A DNA stretch of 64,000 bases, taken from UBA1181 sp045600225 (lineage in GTDB: Bacteria; Bacteroidota; Bacteroidia; Bacteroidales; Paludibacteraceae). This document shows, piece by piece, positions 43,285 through 52,142 of this stretch. The first letter of the stretch is position 1. Each line of letters begins with the position of its first letter. The position numbers and the translations under genes are program-made. The notes under the pieces are model-generated. The model did not search any database. It was not told the DNA's origin and was given only the letters and a program-made list of their open reading frames with translations. The stretch is from positions 1 to 64,000 of the forward strand of contig JAZRXL010000025.1 in the NCBI GenBank assembly GCA_045600225.1, in the 5' to 3' direction.

Positions 43285-44286
43285 TCATTCAAGATACCCC
43301 TCGTAGGTTTCTTTTATCTTTTCATCTATGGAAGGTGTTGTGTATCTTTCCACAATGTTCTTCTGTTGGCTTAGAAGAGCTGATAACTGCTCTTCGTGGT
43401 TGAGCAGTTCTACGATACCATCCTTGATTGTTTCATCTTGATACACTCCTGTATTGTATAATACGCTCTCTTGTCCACCGCAAGGTAAGTAGATGGCTGG
43501 TGTTCCGTTAATTACACTTTCGCAAGCGGGTAGGCCAAACCCTTCGTGTTTGGATAGTGAAATATATAACCAACATTTTTGAAATGTTTCGGTTAGCTGA
43601 TCGTCACTCAAAGATTTCATCCAGTGAATCTCTATGTTTGATTGCTGGTTTAATGTTTCCGCCTTCTTGGTAAACTCTTTTAGATAGTGGGTATTCTCTT
43701 TTCCCTTACCAACAATGTAGATGTGTAGTTTCTTTCCCAATTCCATTGCTGTTTCTTCCATGATATTCAGCATCTTAAGGCAGTTTTTGTTTTGTACAAT
43801 TCTTCCTACATAGAGAATGGATGGTTCCTCTGTCTTTGTGGTCGATATCTCTTTCTTAACGACTATGTTAGGACATACCTTGACCTCTTTGATCCCCAAT
43901 TCGTACAGTTTTGTAGCATTGTATTCGCTTACGGATACCCATTGTGCACGAGAAAATCTTAATCTTCTAATTTGCAACCTTCCTATGACACTAAGCAGGC
44001 CTACATGGGGTTCTGTAGTCCAGAAGTGTTTTGCTGGTGTAATATTATGATAGATAAACAACACATTTTTCAACGAGAAACGGAACAATAACCTAGTATT
44101 GAAATGTCCGTAGGGCCACAAGATAAGGTAGTCCGGATGATTGATGTATTCGCTTAGTTCATTACTATTGATGTAACGAACAGATACATTGAAAATGGAT
44201 TCAATTCTTTCTACTAATAGTTTTGTTTGTAGGTATATTGAATTAAACTGATTGGATGAATCCACATATACACAAATTGTTTTCAT
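43285..44286 (-). CDS. Glycosyltransferase, GT4-like
   Basis: 333-residue GT-B glycosyltransferase. The C-terminal half carries the family 4 donor-binding features: SILYVGRIVQNKNCLKMLNIMEE, IYIVGKGKE, and the acidic motif SKHEGFGLPACESVINGTPAI (EX7E type). The N-terminal acceptor domain has a Rossmann-like start, TICVYVDSSNQFN. No signal peptide or membrane helix is seen, so it acts on the cytoplasmic face, probably in surface polysaccharide or lipid-linked glycan assembly. It is the last of four consecutive minus-strand glycosyltransferase genes. Confidence 0.82.
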   Translation of the reverse strand: MKTICVYVDSSNQFNSIYLQTKLLVERIESIFNVSVRYINSNELSEYINHPDYLILWPYGHFNTRLLFRFSLKNVLFIYHNITPAKHFWTTEPHVGLLSVIGRLQIRRLRFSRAQWVSVSEYNATKLYELGIKEVKVCPNIVVKKEISTTKTEEPSILYVGRIVQNKNCLKMLNIMEETAMELGKKLHIYIVGKGKENTHYLKEFTKKAETLNQQSNIEIHWMKSLSDDQLTETFQKCWLYISLSKHEGFGLPACESVINGTPAIYLPCGGQESVLYNTGVYQDETIKDGIVELLNHEEQLSALLSQQKNIVERYTTPSIDEKIKETYEGYLE

Positions 44287-44291
44287 CTTCG

Positions 44292-45131
44292 TTATTTATC
44301 TATTGGGTACGACAAATATCCTTTTACTCTGCTACGGAATGAGATCCAATACAACTTTCTTTTCTTCACTGGGATAATGCCTGCGATGAATCGTTTGATT
44401 AGATCAAAAGAGAATGAGTGGAGGAAAGAGTATTTCCTTCTTGCTACAATCTCTTTCTTCATCAATGCACCGTATCCCATGTTGTATCTTTCATATCTCA
44501 CTTCCAAATTGTTTGTAGGGGCTTCTACTGGGTGAAGTACGAAAGTAGAACCTTGGTAGTAGGCTCTGTAACCCTTCTCTAAAAGGTTGGAAACCATATC
44601 ACTCTCTTCTCCTGATCCAAATTTTTGTCCTGCTCCCATTAGTTCATCGAAATGAACATCTTCTTTTTGCCTTGTTTTGACAAATATACCGATGCTTATG
44701 GCATATTTATAGTATGAGTAGCGGTCGAGTGGGAAAGAATCTTTTTCATCAATGAAATATTCTTCTTTCTGAAGGTCTTTTATATTAATGGTTAAAAGGT
44801 CCTTTTCTGGGTGCGTGGTGAAAAAGTTATGCACATCCTCAAGTGTGGATGGAAGGTATTCGCAATCGTCATCTGGGAATGCAATGATATCACCTGATGA
44901 GTGTTCTACTCCAATGTTTCGATTGAGGCTTAATCCTTTTTTTGTAGATCTTATGTGTTGAAGAGGCAATACGCCTTTATAGGTTTGTATACATTCTTCC
45001 AGCCTGTCATCGTCGTTTTGGTCAAGGACGATGCATTCAAAGTCCTTGTATGTCTGACGGGTTAGAGATTCTAAGAAAGAGACCACCACATCAGTTCGGC
45101 CGACTGTACATAATATTAATGAAAACTTCAT
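44292..45131 (-). CDS. Family 2 glycosyltransferase
   Basis: 279-residue GT-A enzyme of family 2. It begins MKFSLILCTVGRTDVVVSFLESLTRQTYKDFECIVLDQ and has the metal/nucleotide-binding run AFPDDDCEYLP, equivalent to the DXD motif. The middle (GAGQKFGSGEESDMVSNLLEKGY) matches the acceptor-site region containing an ED-like pair. Sugar and acceptor are unknown. It lies 5 bp from the next gene of the cluster, consistent with an operon. Confidence 0.85.
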   Translation of the reverse strand: MKFSLILCTVGRTDVVVSFLESLTRQTYKDFECIVLDQNDDDRLEECIQTYKGVLPLQHIRSTKKGLSLNRNIGVEHSSGDIIAFPDDDCEYLPSTLEDVHNFFTTHPEKDLLTINIKDLQKEEYFIDEKDSFPLDRYSYYKYAISIGIFVKTRQKEDVHFDELMGAGQKFGSGEESDMVSNLLEKGYRAYYQGSTFVLHPVEAPTNNLEVRYERYNMGYGALMKKEIVARRKYSFLHSFSFDLIKRFIAGIIPVKKRKLYWISFRSRVKGYLSYPIDK

Positions 45132-45163
45132 CTTGCTTATTTTTGCTGGGAATTTAACGCTGT

Positions 45164-45922
45164 TTACTTTATTAATCCAACCTTTCTCAGTTGTGATTTA
45201 AACCATACGATTGCGTTCGTTGCCTTAGGTCCGACTATTCGTTGCACAGTGTGCTTAAAACGCTCGCTTGCTGGTAACCAACTTGCCATATAGTGGTGGA
45301 TGGAAAGAGTATTCTCTGTTATCTCTATCTTTTGGGAGATATGGTCCATCGGACAGAAAAACTCCCTTGGATAGATCCAGATACCCTCTATGCATTGTAT
45401 TCCATCTTTCTTTTCTAGTCCCTTCTTCTCAAGGTATTGAGTGGTATGAAAAACCACATTGTCTAAGTTCTGAGAACCATCTTCCTTAATGAAATGGATT
45501 CTTCCGTATAGATCTAATATGTCTCTGTATAGCGGTAGTCCCTGTTCTGCAGCCAGACCTAACCCTGGAGCGACAAGAGGTCCCATTTGTGTAATGGGAT
45601 CATAATCTTTCTCGCAACCCATGAATGGTCCTTTGGCAATTACCTCATCCAGTGGTTTAATTACCTCCACGTCAGTATCGAAATACAAACCTCCTTGGTT
45701 GTGAAGAATCCAAAATCTTGCATAGTCACTTACGAATGCATATTTTTTTGCTTCATAAGCCTCCTTTGTGTAGGGTACTATGTTGATATCGAAATTCTCT
45801 TCGTTCCACTCCTTGATTTCGTAATCCGGAAGATATTTCTTCCAAGACTCGATGCATTTAAGAGCCATCTCTGGAAGAGGATTTTTCCCAAACCAACAAT
45901 AATGGATGATCTTTGGTATCAT
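45164..45922 (-). CDS. GT32-like glycosyltransferase (capsular polysaccharide type)
   Basis: 252 residues of the TcdA/TcdB-like Och1-related sugar transferase family. It opens IPKIIHYCWFGKNPLPEMALKCIESWKKYLPDYEIKEWNE and carries the DXD motif in FVSDYARFWILHNQGGLYFDTDVEV, both classic for GT32. Such enzymes typically transfer galactose or glucose in capsule or lipopolysaccharide synthesis. Part of a four-gene minus-strand glycosyltransferase cluster that lacks a visible polymerase, flippase or ligase, so it may serve a pathway encoded elsewhere. Confidence 0.87.
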   Translation of the reverse strand: MIPKIIHYCWFGKNPLPEMALKCIESWKKYLPDYEIKEWNEENFDINIVPYTKEAYEAKKYAFVSDYARFWILHNQGGLYFDTDVEVIKPLDEVIAKGPFMGCEKDYDPITQMGPLVAPGLGLAAEQGLPLYRDILDLYGRIHFIKEDGSQNLDNVVFHTTQYLEKKGLEKKDGIQCIEGIWIYPREFFCPMDHISQKIEITENTLSIHHYMASWLPASERFKHTVQRIVGPKATNAIVWFKSQLRKVGLIK

Positions 45923-45926
45923 ATAA

Positions 45927-46883
45927 TTATTTAAATAATCTTTTAAATTGGACCAGACGGTTTTCTGTTTGGAATGACATTCTGTAAAACCCTATGCACG
46001 ATAGATACCACAGAATTCGTATGTGAAGAGGCTCTGTTTTCATTTGAAAAATTGAACCGCGATAATCATGAAACTTCTCCTTGAATGTCTTTGACGAGAA
46101 CCGAGAATATTTAAAAGCTCCTTCTATCATGAGTTTGGCTAAGGATGTCTCCATTGTCTTAGATTCCTCTTCATTATCCCAATGGATACGCTCTTTGAAG
46201 AGATTGCAGATGTGTAGGCGCTGTTGATAATGCTCTTCTGTATATTGACCTTTCGATAGGGAAGAGGCGTCATCATTCTGCTCGTAATGGTAAAAAGCCT
46301 TGTTTAGATATGCAACTTTCGTTACATTCTTTAATGTTTCGCAGATGAACAGCTTGTCTTCACAAAGGCTGATACTCTCTTCGAATCTCACTTTCCCCTG
46401 GAAGCACTCTTTTTTTATAAGTTTATTCCAACAACCTCCATGAAGATGTTGAAAAAGTTCTTTCCTGACTGTTTTAGGTTCTAACAGAGAAGGTTTCTGC
46501 TGGTGGTATACTTGATTTTCTCCTAAACCGATGAAGAAGTCACAGATCACCATATCTGCATTCTGCTTGATTGCTTCTGCATATAGTTCCTCCAGCATTG
46601 TTGGTTCTACCCAATCGTCCGAGTCTATTTGAATAACATATTCACCTTGAGCCTTCTCTATTCCCATGTTTCGGGCAGAACTAACACCTTCGTTTTGTTT
46701 GTGATAGGTGTGGATACGGCTATCCTTCTGTTGGTATTCATCACAGATTATGCCACTCTGATCTCTGCTTCCGTCGTCTATTAGCAGAAGTTCGAAATCG
46801 GAGTAGGTTTGTGCCAAGATGGAATCCAGACATCTTCGAAGATCTCTCTCTGCTTGGTATATAGGAACGATTACAGAAATCAT
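45927..46883 (-). CDS. Family 2 glycosyltransferase
   Basis: 318 residues from the ATG at 46883 (MISVIVPIYQAERDLRRCLDSILAQ), which places the first beta strand at the very start as usual; an upstream in-frame ATG at 46904 adds only seven residues. Family 2 motifs are FELLLIDDGSRDQSG, ARNMGIEKAQGEYVIQIDSDDWVEP (the DXD equivalent is SDD), and the CEDKLFICETL acceptor segment. Probably the first gene of the glycosyltransferase operon. The product sugar is not deducible. Confidence 0.87.
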   Translation of the reverse strand: MISVIVPIYQAERDLRRCLDSILAQTYSDFELLLIDDGSRDQSGIICDEYQQKDSRIHTYHKQNEGVSSARNMGIEKAQGEYVIQIDSDDWVEPTMLEELYAEAIKQNADMVICDFFIGLGENQVYHQQKPSLLEPKTVRKELFQHLHGGCWNKLIKKECFQGKVRFEESISLCEDKLFICETLKNVTKVAYLNKAFYHYEQNDDASSLSKGQYTEEHYQQRLHICNLFKERIHWDNEEESKTMETSLAKLMIEGAFKYSRFSSKTFKEKFHDYRGSIFQMKTEPLHIRILWYLSCIGFYRMSFQTENRLVQFKRLFK

Positions 46884-47057
46884 AAATAGAATACTCTCAT
46901 TCAAAGTTTGTATTACTCAAAACTTCCATCTCTTAGTATGCCTTTTTGCATGGGAGAGGATGAACATGTCATAATGAAGGAAATCGATTACAAAAGTATA
47001 AATTCTTTTTGGTATGTTAAAAACATTAGTGCAGTATTGTCCTACTTAAAACAAAAA

Positions 47058-47080
47058 TGGGCCAGCAAAATGCCGACCCA
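47058..47080 (-). terminator. Terminator after pdxT
   Basis: 10-bp stem with two G-U pairs (47058-47067 with 47071-47080) followed on the minus strand by TTTTTGTTTTAAG, 20 bp past the pdxT stop. Confidence 0.7.
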
Positions 47081-47100
47081 TTTATCTATGGTAAATAATG

Positions 47101-47676
47101 TTATTTACGATTGGCTGCAATTCTCTTTACGAAATATTCGTGTACGCGGATATCGTCGTTAAGTTCCGGATGGAAAGAGCAGACAAGTTGGTTCCCTTGT
47201 TGGGCAGCGATGATATGTCCATCAAGGGTAGAGAGAACATCAACCCCTTCCTGAACCTTGCAAATGTATGGAGCTCTGATGAAAGTCATCGGAATGGTTC
47301 CAATGCCTTTGAAATCACTTTCCACATAGAAACTACCTAACTGGCGTCCGTATGCATTGCGATGAACTGTTATATCCATTGTGGCAAGACGGCTTCTATC
47401 GTCATTATCCACCTCCTTTGCCAATAGAATCATACCCGCACAAGTTCCGAAAACAGGTAGTCCTTTTTCGATTTCTTCGCGAATAGGCTCTAATAGATTT
47501 TCATCCTTGGCAATTCGTAGCATTGCAGTGCTTTCTCCTCCAGGAATGATCAATCCATCCTTGGGTTGATTCCAGTCGGAAAGGTTTCTTACCAAAAAGG
47601 AATCTACTCCTAGCTTTTGAAGCATTTTTTGATGCTCCTCAAATGCTCCTTGTAATGCTAAAATAGCGATTATCAT
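47101..47676 (-). CDS. pdxT: Pyridoxal 5'-phosphate synthase glutaminase subunit PdxT
   Basis: Class I glutamine amidotransferase that feeds ammonia to PdxS for direct PLP synthesis. The 191-residue protein shows IIPGGESTAM, the nucleophile elbow GTCAGMILLA, and the C-terminal catalytic pair in CSFHPELNDD. It overlaps the pdxS stop by 4 bp (47673-47676), so the subunits are translationally coupled and made in matched amounts. A terminator follows. Confidence 0.96.
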   Translation of the reverse strand: MIIAILALQGAFEEHQKMLQKLGVDSFLVRNLSDWNQPKDGLIIPGGESTAMLRIAKDENLLEPIREEIEKGLPVFGTCAGMILLAKEVDNDDRSRLATMDITVHRNAYGRQLGSFYVESDFKGIGTIPMTFIRAPYICKVQEGVDVLSTLDGHIIAAQQGNQLVCSFHPELNDDIRVHEYFVKRIAANRK

Positions 47677-48545
47677 TTCCCTCTCTCAGCCATTAGAAGT
47701 TGAATTTCACTTTCGTTGATACCAACCATAGCCTCTCCTAGGTCTTCTGACAATTCAGCCAAAACAGCTGGGTTGTTATAGTTAGTAACAGCCTTAACGA
47801 TCGCTTGTGCACGCTTAACAGGATCACCACTCTTGAAGATACCACTACCTACGAATACACCCTCTGCTCCTAGTTGCATCATCAATGCAGCATCAGCTGG
47901 AGTTGCGACACCACCTGCTGCGAAGTTAACAACTGGCAACTTACCATTATCGTGTACATATTGAACCAATTCGAAAGGAACACGAAGTTGTTTTGCTGCT
48001 TCATACATCTCGTCAGATGTTAATGAAACGATGCGACGAATTTCGCTTTGCATCATACGCATGTGACGAACAGCTTGGATAACATCACCCGTGCCTGGTT
48101 CTCCTTTAGTACGGATCATTGTTGCTCCCTCGCTAATTCTACGAAGAGCCTCTCCTAAATCCTTTGCACCACATACAAAAGGAACCTTAAAGTCTCGCTT
48201 ATTGATATGGTATACATCGTCTGCAGGTGAAAGCACTTCACTCTCGTCGATGTAATCGATCTCGATTGCTTCCAATATTTGAGCCTCTGCAAAATGTCCA
48301 ATTCTACATTTTGCCATAACAGGAATACTAACTGCTGCTTGAATACCCTTGATCATCTTTGGATCACTCATACGGCTAACTCCACCTGCAGCACGGATGT
48401 CTGCTGGAATTCTTTCCAATGCCATTACTGCGCAAGCACCTGCTGCTTCTGCAATTTTTGCTTGTTCTGGAGTTGTTACGTCCATAATAACACCGCCCTT
48501 AAGCATTTGTGCTAGGTTGCGGTTGAGTTGTGCTCTATCTTCCAT
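47673..48545 (-). CDS. pdxS: Pyridoxal 5'-phosphate synthase subunit PdxS
   Basis: (beta/alpha)8-barrel that condenses ribose 5-phosphate, glyceraldehyde 3-phosphate and ammonia into PLP as a dodecamer with PdxT. Landmarks are LKGGVIMDVTTPEQAKIAE, MALERIPADIRAAGGVSRMSDPKMI, MAKCRIGHFAEAQ, and FAAGGVATPADAALMMQLG with GSGIF. Length is 290 residues. A minus-strand gene for a ThiD-like/AraC fusion ends 107 bp upstream, and the gap contains room for a separate pdxS promoter (a TTTTGC run lies near the start). Confidence 0.97.
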   Translation of the reverse strand: MEDRAQLNRNLAQMLKGGVIMDVTTPEQAKIAEAAGACAVMALERIPADIRAAGGVSRMSDPKMIKGIQAAVSIPVMAKCRIGHFAEAQILEAIEIDYIDESEVLSPADDVYHINKRDFKVPFVCGAKDLGEALRRISEGATMIRTKGEPGTGDVIQAVRHMRMMQSEIRRIVSLTSDEMYEAAKQLRVPFELVQYVHDNGKLPVVNFAAGGVATPADAALMMQLGAEGVFVGSGIFKSGDPVKRAQAIVKAVTNYNNPAVLAELSEDLGEAMVGINESEIQLLMAERGK

Positions 48546-48651
48546 TCTATTATTTATTTGTTTTTAATTTTTATGCAAAAGAACAAACAAATAAATGAAT
48601 TGAAAAAATTAAGTTCCGATTTGGTAAAATTTTGCAAACAAAAAGGCTAAA

Positions 48652-49728
48652 CTATCTATTCCTATATGCGGATGGAGAGCAACCTTTTCTTTTATGGAAG
48701 AACCTGCAGAGTATCACTTGCGAAGAGAACCCTAACTTGCTGGATATCTCTTGAATAGATAGGGAAGTGGTCTTTAATAGGACTTCTATCTCTTGTTGCA
48801 GGTACTCATCTATAATCTCTTTTGGGGATTTGTTTACCTCTGCTTTTGTGATCTGGGATAGGTATCGAGTGGTTATGGATAACTTCTCTGCATAATATGC
48901 AACATCATGTGCCTCTTGGTAGTGATCGGCAATCAGTGATAAAAGTTGGTTATAGATGCTGGCTCCGCGTATTCCTTGATTTTTGTCGGCTATTGAATAG
49001 ACAACCTGACTATGTATGTATTCGTGTGCGGTCTTGATGGCGGTTGGGATATCGTCTCCCCAGGCTAATCGGGTAGTAATGGCAGATGATAGGGCACCAC
49101 CGATACCATGCTTTTGCCATCCTTCCAAATTGTATGATGTCAAAAATGTTTTAGTCTCATCTCCATATAGTAGGGCAGTTAGTCTCCCCTTATTTTGGTG
49201 TCCTCCGCGAAGTATAACCCATTGAGCTCCCATTTCATGAAGTGACTCTGCTGCCATAAGCATGTCATCATCGTTTTGAATCTTCTTGTTGAGTAGTAGT
49301 TCTGCTTCATTGCATCGAAGCATGAGCAGTGATGTCTCAGGTATCAAATAACGGCAAAATGCTTTAATGGCTTGTTCATCCATAAGTTTGTGTCCATGAG
49401 ACGATAATATTCCTGGGTCGCATAGTATTTTGGAACAACCAATGATTTCATCACGCACTTGTTTAATGGTTTCCGCATCGGTAATCAGTCCAATTTTAAT
49501 GGCTTTAGGACGTACCTCTTCTATGATTGATTTCACCTGTTGTACTACTACTTCGGAAGGAAGTTTGTGTACGGATTGTATGCCAGTGTGATTTTGTATG
49601 GTGATAGATGTAATGGCAGTCACTGCATAGCCCCCCATGGCAGAGATGGTTTTGATGTCGGCTTGTACACCTACGCCACCAAGTCCATCAGAACCTGTTA
49701 TGCTCAAAATGGGGATTAGTTGTTTCAT
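48652..49728 (-). CDS. ThiD/PdxK-like kinase domain fused to an AraC-type HTH; probable regulator
   Basis: 358 residues. Residues 1 to about 250 are homologous to ThiD-type HMP/pyridoxine kinases: ILSITGSDGLGGVGVQADIKTISAMGGYAVTAITSITIQN, then LMLRCNEAELLL and VILRGGH. The motif that should supply the catalytic cysteine (HGTGC in ThiD) reads HGIGGALSSAI, with Gly211 in the Cys place, so kinase activity is doubtful. The last ~95 residues form an AraC/XylS double helix-turn-helix (YYAEKLSITTRYLSQITKAEVNKSPKEII and SIQEISSKLGFSSQVILCRFFHKRKGCSPSAYR). The arrangement suggests a transcription factor that senses a vitamin B6 or B1 precursor. It lies directly upstream of, and parallel to, pdxST, its likely target. 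The regulatory role is inference. Confidence 0.85.
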   Translation of the reverse strand: MKQLIPILSITGSDGLGGVGVQADIKTISAMGGYAVTAITSITIQNHTGIQSVHKLPSEVVVQQVKSIIEEVRPKAIKIGLITDAETIKQVRDEIIGCSKILCDPGILSSHGHKLMDEQAIKAFCRYLIPETSLLMLRCNEAELLLNKKIQNDDDMLMAAESLHEMGAQWVILRGGHQNKGRLTALLYGDETKTFLTSYNLEGWQKHGIGGALSSAITTRLAWGDDIPTAIKTAHEYIHSQVVYSIADKNQGIRGASIYNQLLSLIADHYQEAHDVAYYAEKLSITTRYLSQITKAEVNKSPKEIIDEYLQQEIEVLLKTTSLSIQEISSKLGFSSQVILCRFFHKRKGCSPSAYRNR

Positions 49729-49755
49729 AGGTAGATTTTAAGGATTGCAGTTGGA

Positions 49756-50721
49756 TTAGTATTCCAAACCTACATTGTCCACCCATAGGGTATTTCCTTC
49801 TGATCCGATGAATGCACCTTTATCGCCTGATGTTATCATTAGAATCATATGGGTTGGCGTGTCATTGGGGTTTCCCCATCCCTCTTCTTGGATAGGCACA
49901 ACATTTCCTTTGCTATTACGAGTTCTGTAAGGACCATTTAGGTGCATATACTCTTTATAATAACTACTTTTGCTGATGTCTCCGTAGTGGATTTCCATTC
50001 TTTGGGCATTTTTCCACTCTAATTCATCGTGATCTAATTGTGTACGCATAGTGCCTATACGAACTGCGTGAATGTTTCCTTCTGCATCCTCCCATCTTTT
50101 TTGAAGATACAACCAGATTTCTGCTTTGTCTTGCATTCCATCAATGCGTTTTGAGCTAACCCCAGAGTGTTTCATCACATAGTTGTTAGGGGAGATCTTG
50201 CATTTATAATCCAACACAAGAGCTTTTGGTCTTTGTGTGAATGGGATACCGAAGCAGATATTGCAATATGGATCATCGGCCGACTTAATAGGTTCGATTG
50301 TTGCACCAGTGAACAAACTACCGGATACAAGAACTGAGACATTGATAAGTCCTAATACCTTTACTCGTTCAATCTTAGTGTCGAGACGAACACAGGTTCC
50401 ATCACCTCTCTTTTCTGGTTCTATTGAGCAACTCGCCTTTGTGATACCTGCCACCTTTGCATATACATTGGATGAAGACCAGATGGTCTTTGTCCCGTAT
50501 TCGTAAGGACTTAGTTTATCGGCAGTAATATGCTCCTTAGGACCATTTACATAGATGGTTCTTAAATTTCCTCCAATGATTTTAGATTCCTTTACTTCTC
50601 GTGTTGTCCAAGATTCGAAATCTCCAAATTTCAAGGGTTTAACCACTTGTGAAAAGACACCAGTAAAAGAGATCAATATCTGAAACAGAAATAAGAGTAT
50701 GATTGATTTAATTTTATTCAT
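49756..50721 (-). CDS. PCMD-domain exported protein
   Basis: 321 residues with a signal peptide (IKSIILLFLFQILISFTGVFSQ). The body matches the putative carbohydrate metabolism domain (PCMD) seen in Bacteroidetes surface proteins: KFGDFESW near the start, YKCKISPNNY in the middle, and GAFIGSEGNTLWVDNVGLEY at the end. PCMD folds like a carbohydrate-binding jelly roll; ligand and role are unknown. There is no lipobox cysteine, so it is periplasmic or exported rather than a lipoprotein. No SusCD pair or glycoside hydrolase is adjacent. Confidence 0.72.
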   Translation of the reverse strand: MNKIKSIILLFLFQILISFTGVFSQVVKPLKFGDFESWTTREVKESKIIGGNLRTIYVNGPKEHITADKLSPYEYGTKTIWSSSNVYAKVAGITKASCSIEPEKRGDGTCVRLDTKIERVKVLGLINVSVLVSGSLFTGATIEPIKSADDPYCNICFGIPFTQRPKALVLDYKCKISPNNYVMKHSGVSSKRIDGMQDKAEIWLYLQKRWEDAEGNIHAVRIGTMRTQLDHDELEWKNAQRMEIHYGDISKSSYYKEYMHLNGPYRTRNSKGNVVPIQEEGWGNPNDTPTHMILMITSGDKGAFIGSEGNTLWVDNVGLEY

Positions 50722-50807
50722 AATCTATAGTGGCGAAAAATAATTGACGGGACAAAGATAGAAATTAATTATGAATAATGAGTCAATGATGGGATATAAT
50801 ATAAACA

Positions 50808-50841
50808 AATCGCACCTACACACTGATGTGCAGGTGCGATT
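50808..50841 (-). terminator. Terminator after the nitronate monooxygenase gene
   Basis: 15-bp stem with one mismatch (50808-50822 with 50827-50841, 4-nt loop), followed on the minus strand by ATTTGTTTATATT. Confidence 0.72.
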
Positions 50842-50861
50842 ACATAGAGTTTGATAAAATA

Positions 50862-51947
50862 TTATGCTAAACTAGCTTTTCTTTTTAATTGGACCTTTTC
50901 AAATTCGGATTGTAGATTTTTGAAAATTTCCTTTACGGTTTCAATCTTTTCAGCTCTGTAAGCATTAGCTCCGGCAAAGGCATAACCCAAGTTCATGTTG
51001 CCTCTGAATGCATTGTACAAAGCCATGACGATGCAGTAAGGACTCTTACTGATGTCGCACGTTTTGATACAATGACACAAGCACTTACTTGGTTGGGTTT
51101 CTCCTTGTTTTACACGATCAATAAAGTTGTTATTGATAGCGCGCCCCGGCATTCCCACAGGACTCTTGATGATTTCAATATCTTGCTCCTTTGCGTCAAT
51201 GTAGGTTTGTTTGAACTCATCAGAAGCATCGCATTCTTGGGTTGTTACGAAGCGTGTGCCTAATTGCACTCCTGCCGCGCCCAAATCCATAATGCGAGAG
51301 ATATCCTCACCTGTGTAGATTCCGCCAGCCGCAAACACGGGAATCTTTTTCTCTGTTTTATACTCATTTGCTACGGAAACGACTTCAGGAACTGTTTTCT
51401 CCAGTGCAAAATTCTCATCATCCAATTGATCCTCTTTATATCCAAGGTGACCACCAGCCTTTGGCCCTTCTACTACAAATGCGTCAGGAAGGTAGTTATA
51501 AAGGCTCTTCCATTTTTCACAAATGATTTTAGCAGCTCTGGCAGAAGATACGATAGGTACAAGTTTGGTTGTACTTCCTTCTGTTAAGAACGAAGGCATA
51601 TTCAAAGGTAATCCGGCACCCGAGAAGATAATGTCTGCCTTCTCTTGAATAGCAGTCTTTACCATGTCTGCAAAGTTGGTCATAGCCACCATTACATTGA
51701 CTCCAATAACGCCGGAAGTCTTCTCCTTAGCCTTACGGATCTCTTCCTTAAGACCATAGATGCTTGCCTTTAAATAGTCGGTTGAAAAATTTTTATAGAG
51801 CAACCCAATTCCTGCACTTGAGATCACTCCTACACCTCCTTCGTTGGCTACTGCGGATGCCAGGTTGGAAAGTGAAATACCTACTCCCATTCCTCCTTGA
51901 ATGATAGGTACATTGATTGTTAGATTTCCAATTTTAATCGATTTCAT
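50862..51947 (-). CDS. Nitronate monooxygenase / NPD-like FMN oxidoreductase
   Basis: 361-residue TIM-barrel FMN enzyme of the 2-nitropropane dioxygenase family, which oxidises alkyl nitronates such as propionate 3-nitronate. The N-terminus has PIIQGGMGVGISLSNLASAVANEGGVGVISSAG. The active-site loop with His is VEGPKAGGHLGY, and phosphate binding is through FAAGGIYTGEDI and GAAGVQLGTRFV. A cysteine-rich segment near the C-terminus (KCLCHCIKTCD) is unusual for the basic family but appears in some anaerobe homologues as I recall; it could bind metal. Single-gene unit between two terminators. Confidence 0.86.
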   Translation of the reverse strand: MKSIKIGNLTINVPIIQGGMGVGISLSNLASAVANEGGVGVISSAGIGLLYKNFSTDYLKASIYGLKEEIRKAKEKTSGVIGVNVMVAMTNFADMVKTAIQEKADIIFSGAGLPLNMPSFLTEGSTTKLVPIVSSARAAKIICEKWKSLYNYLPDAFVVEGPKAGGHLGYKEDQLDDENFALEKTVPEVVSVANEYKTEKKIPVFAAGGIYTGEDISRIMDLGAAGVQLGTRFVTTQECDASDEFKQTYIDAKEQDIEIIKSPVGMPGRAINNNFIDRVKQGETQPSKCLCHCIKTCDISKSPYCIVMALYNAFRGNMNLGYAFAGANAYRAEKIETVKEIFKNLQSEFEKVQLKRKASLA

Positions 51948-52080
51948 TTTATAATTATTTTATACTTTGCAAAAATAATTATTATTTCTGCAACAAAAAA
52001 GAGAGAAGGGAGGAAAAAGAATTTATTGAAAATCATTACTTGTAAAAGATATTCAGATTTCTTTTTTAAGATGATATGTC

Positions 52081-52127
52081 AAAAAAAGGAAGCAGGTCGC
52101 TCAATTGAGTGACCTGCTTCCTTTTTT
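52081..52127 (-). terminator. Terminator after phosphofructokinase
   Basis: Long near-perfect hairpin: GGAAGCAGGTC pairs with GACCTGCTTCC, flanked by A7 and T7 runs, and the internal part is also self-complementary. It functions for the minus strand and is symmetrical enough to work on both. Confidence 0.9.
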
Positions 52128-52142
52128 TATTCCTGACCAGAA

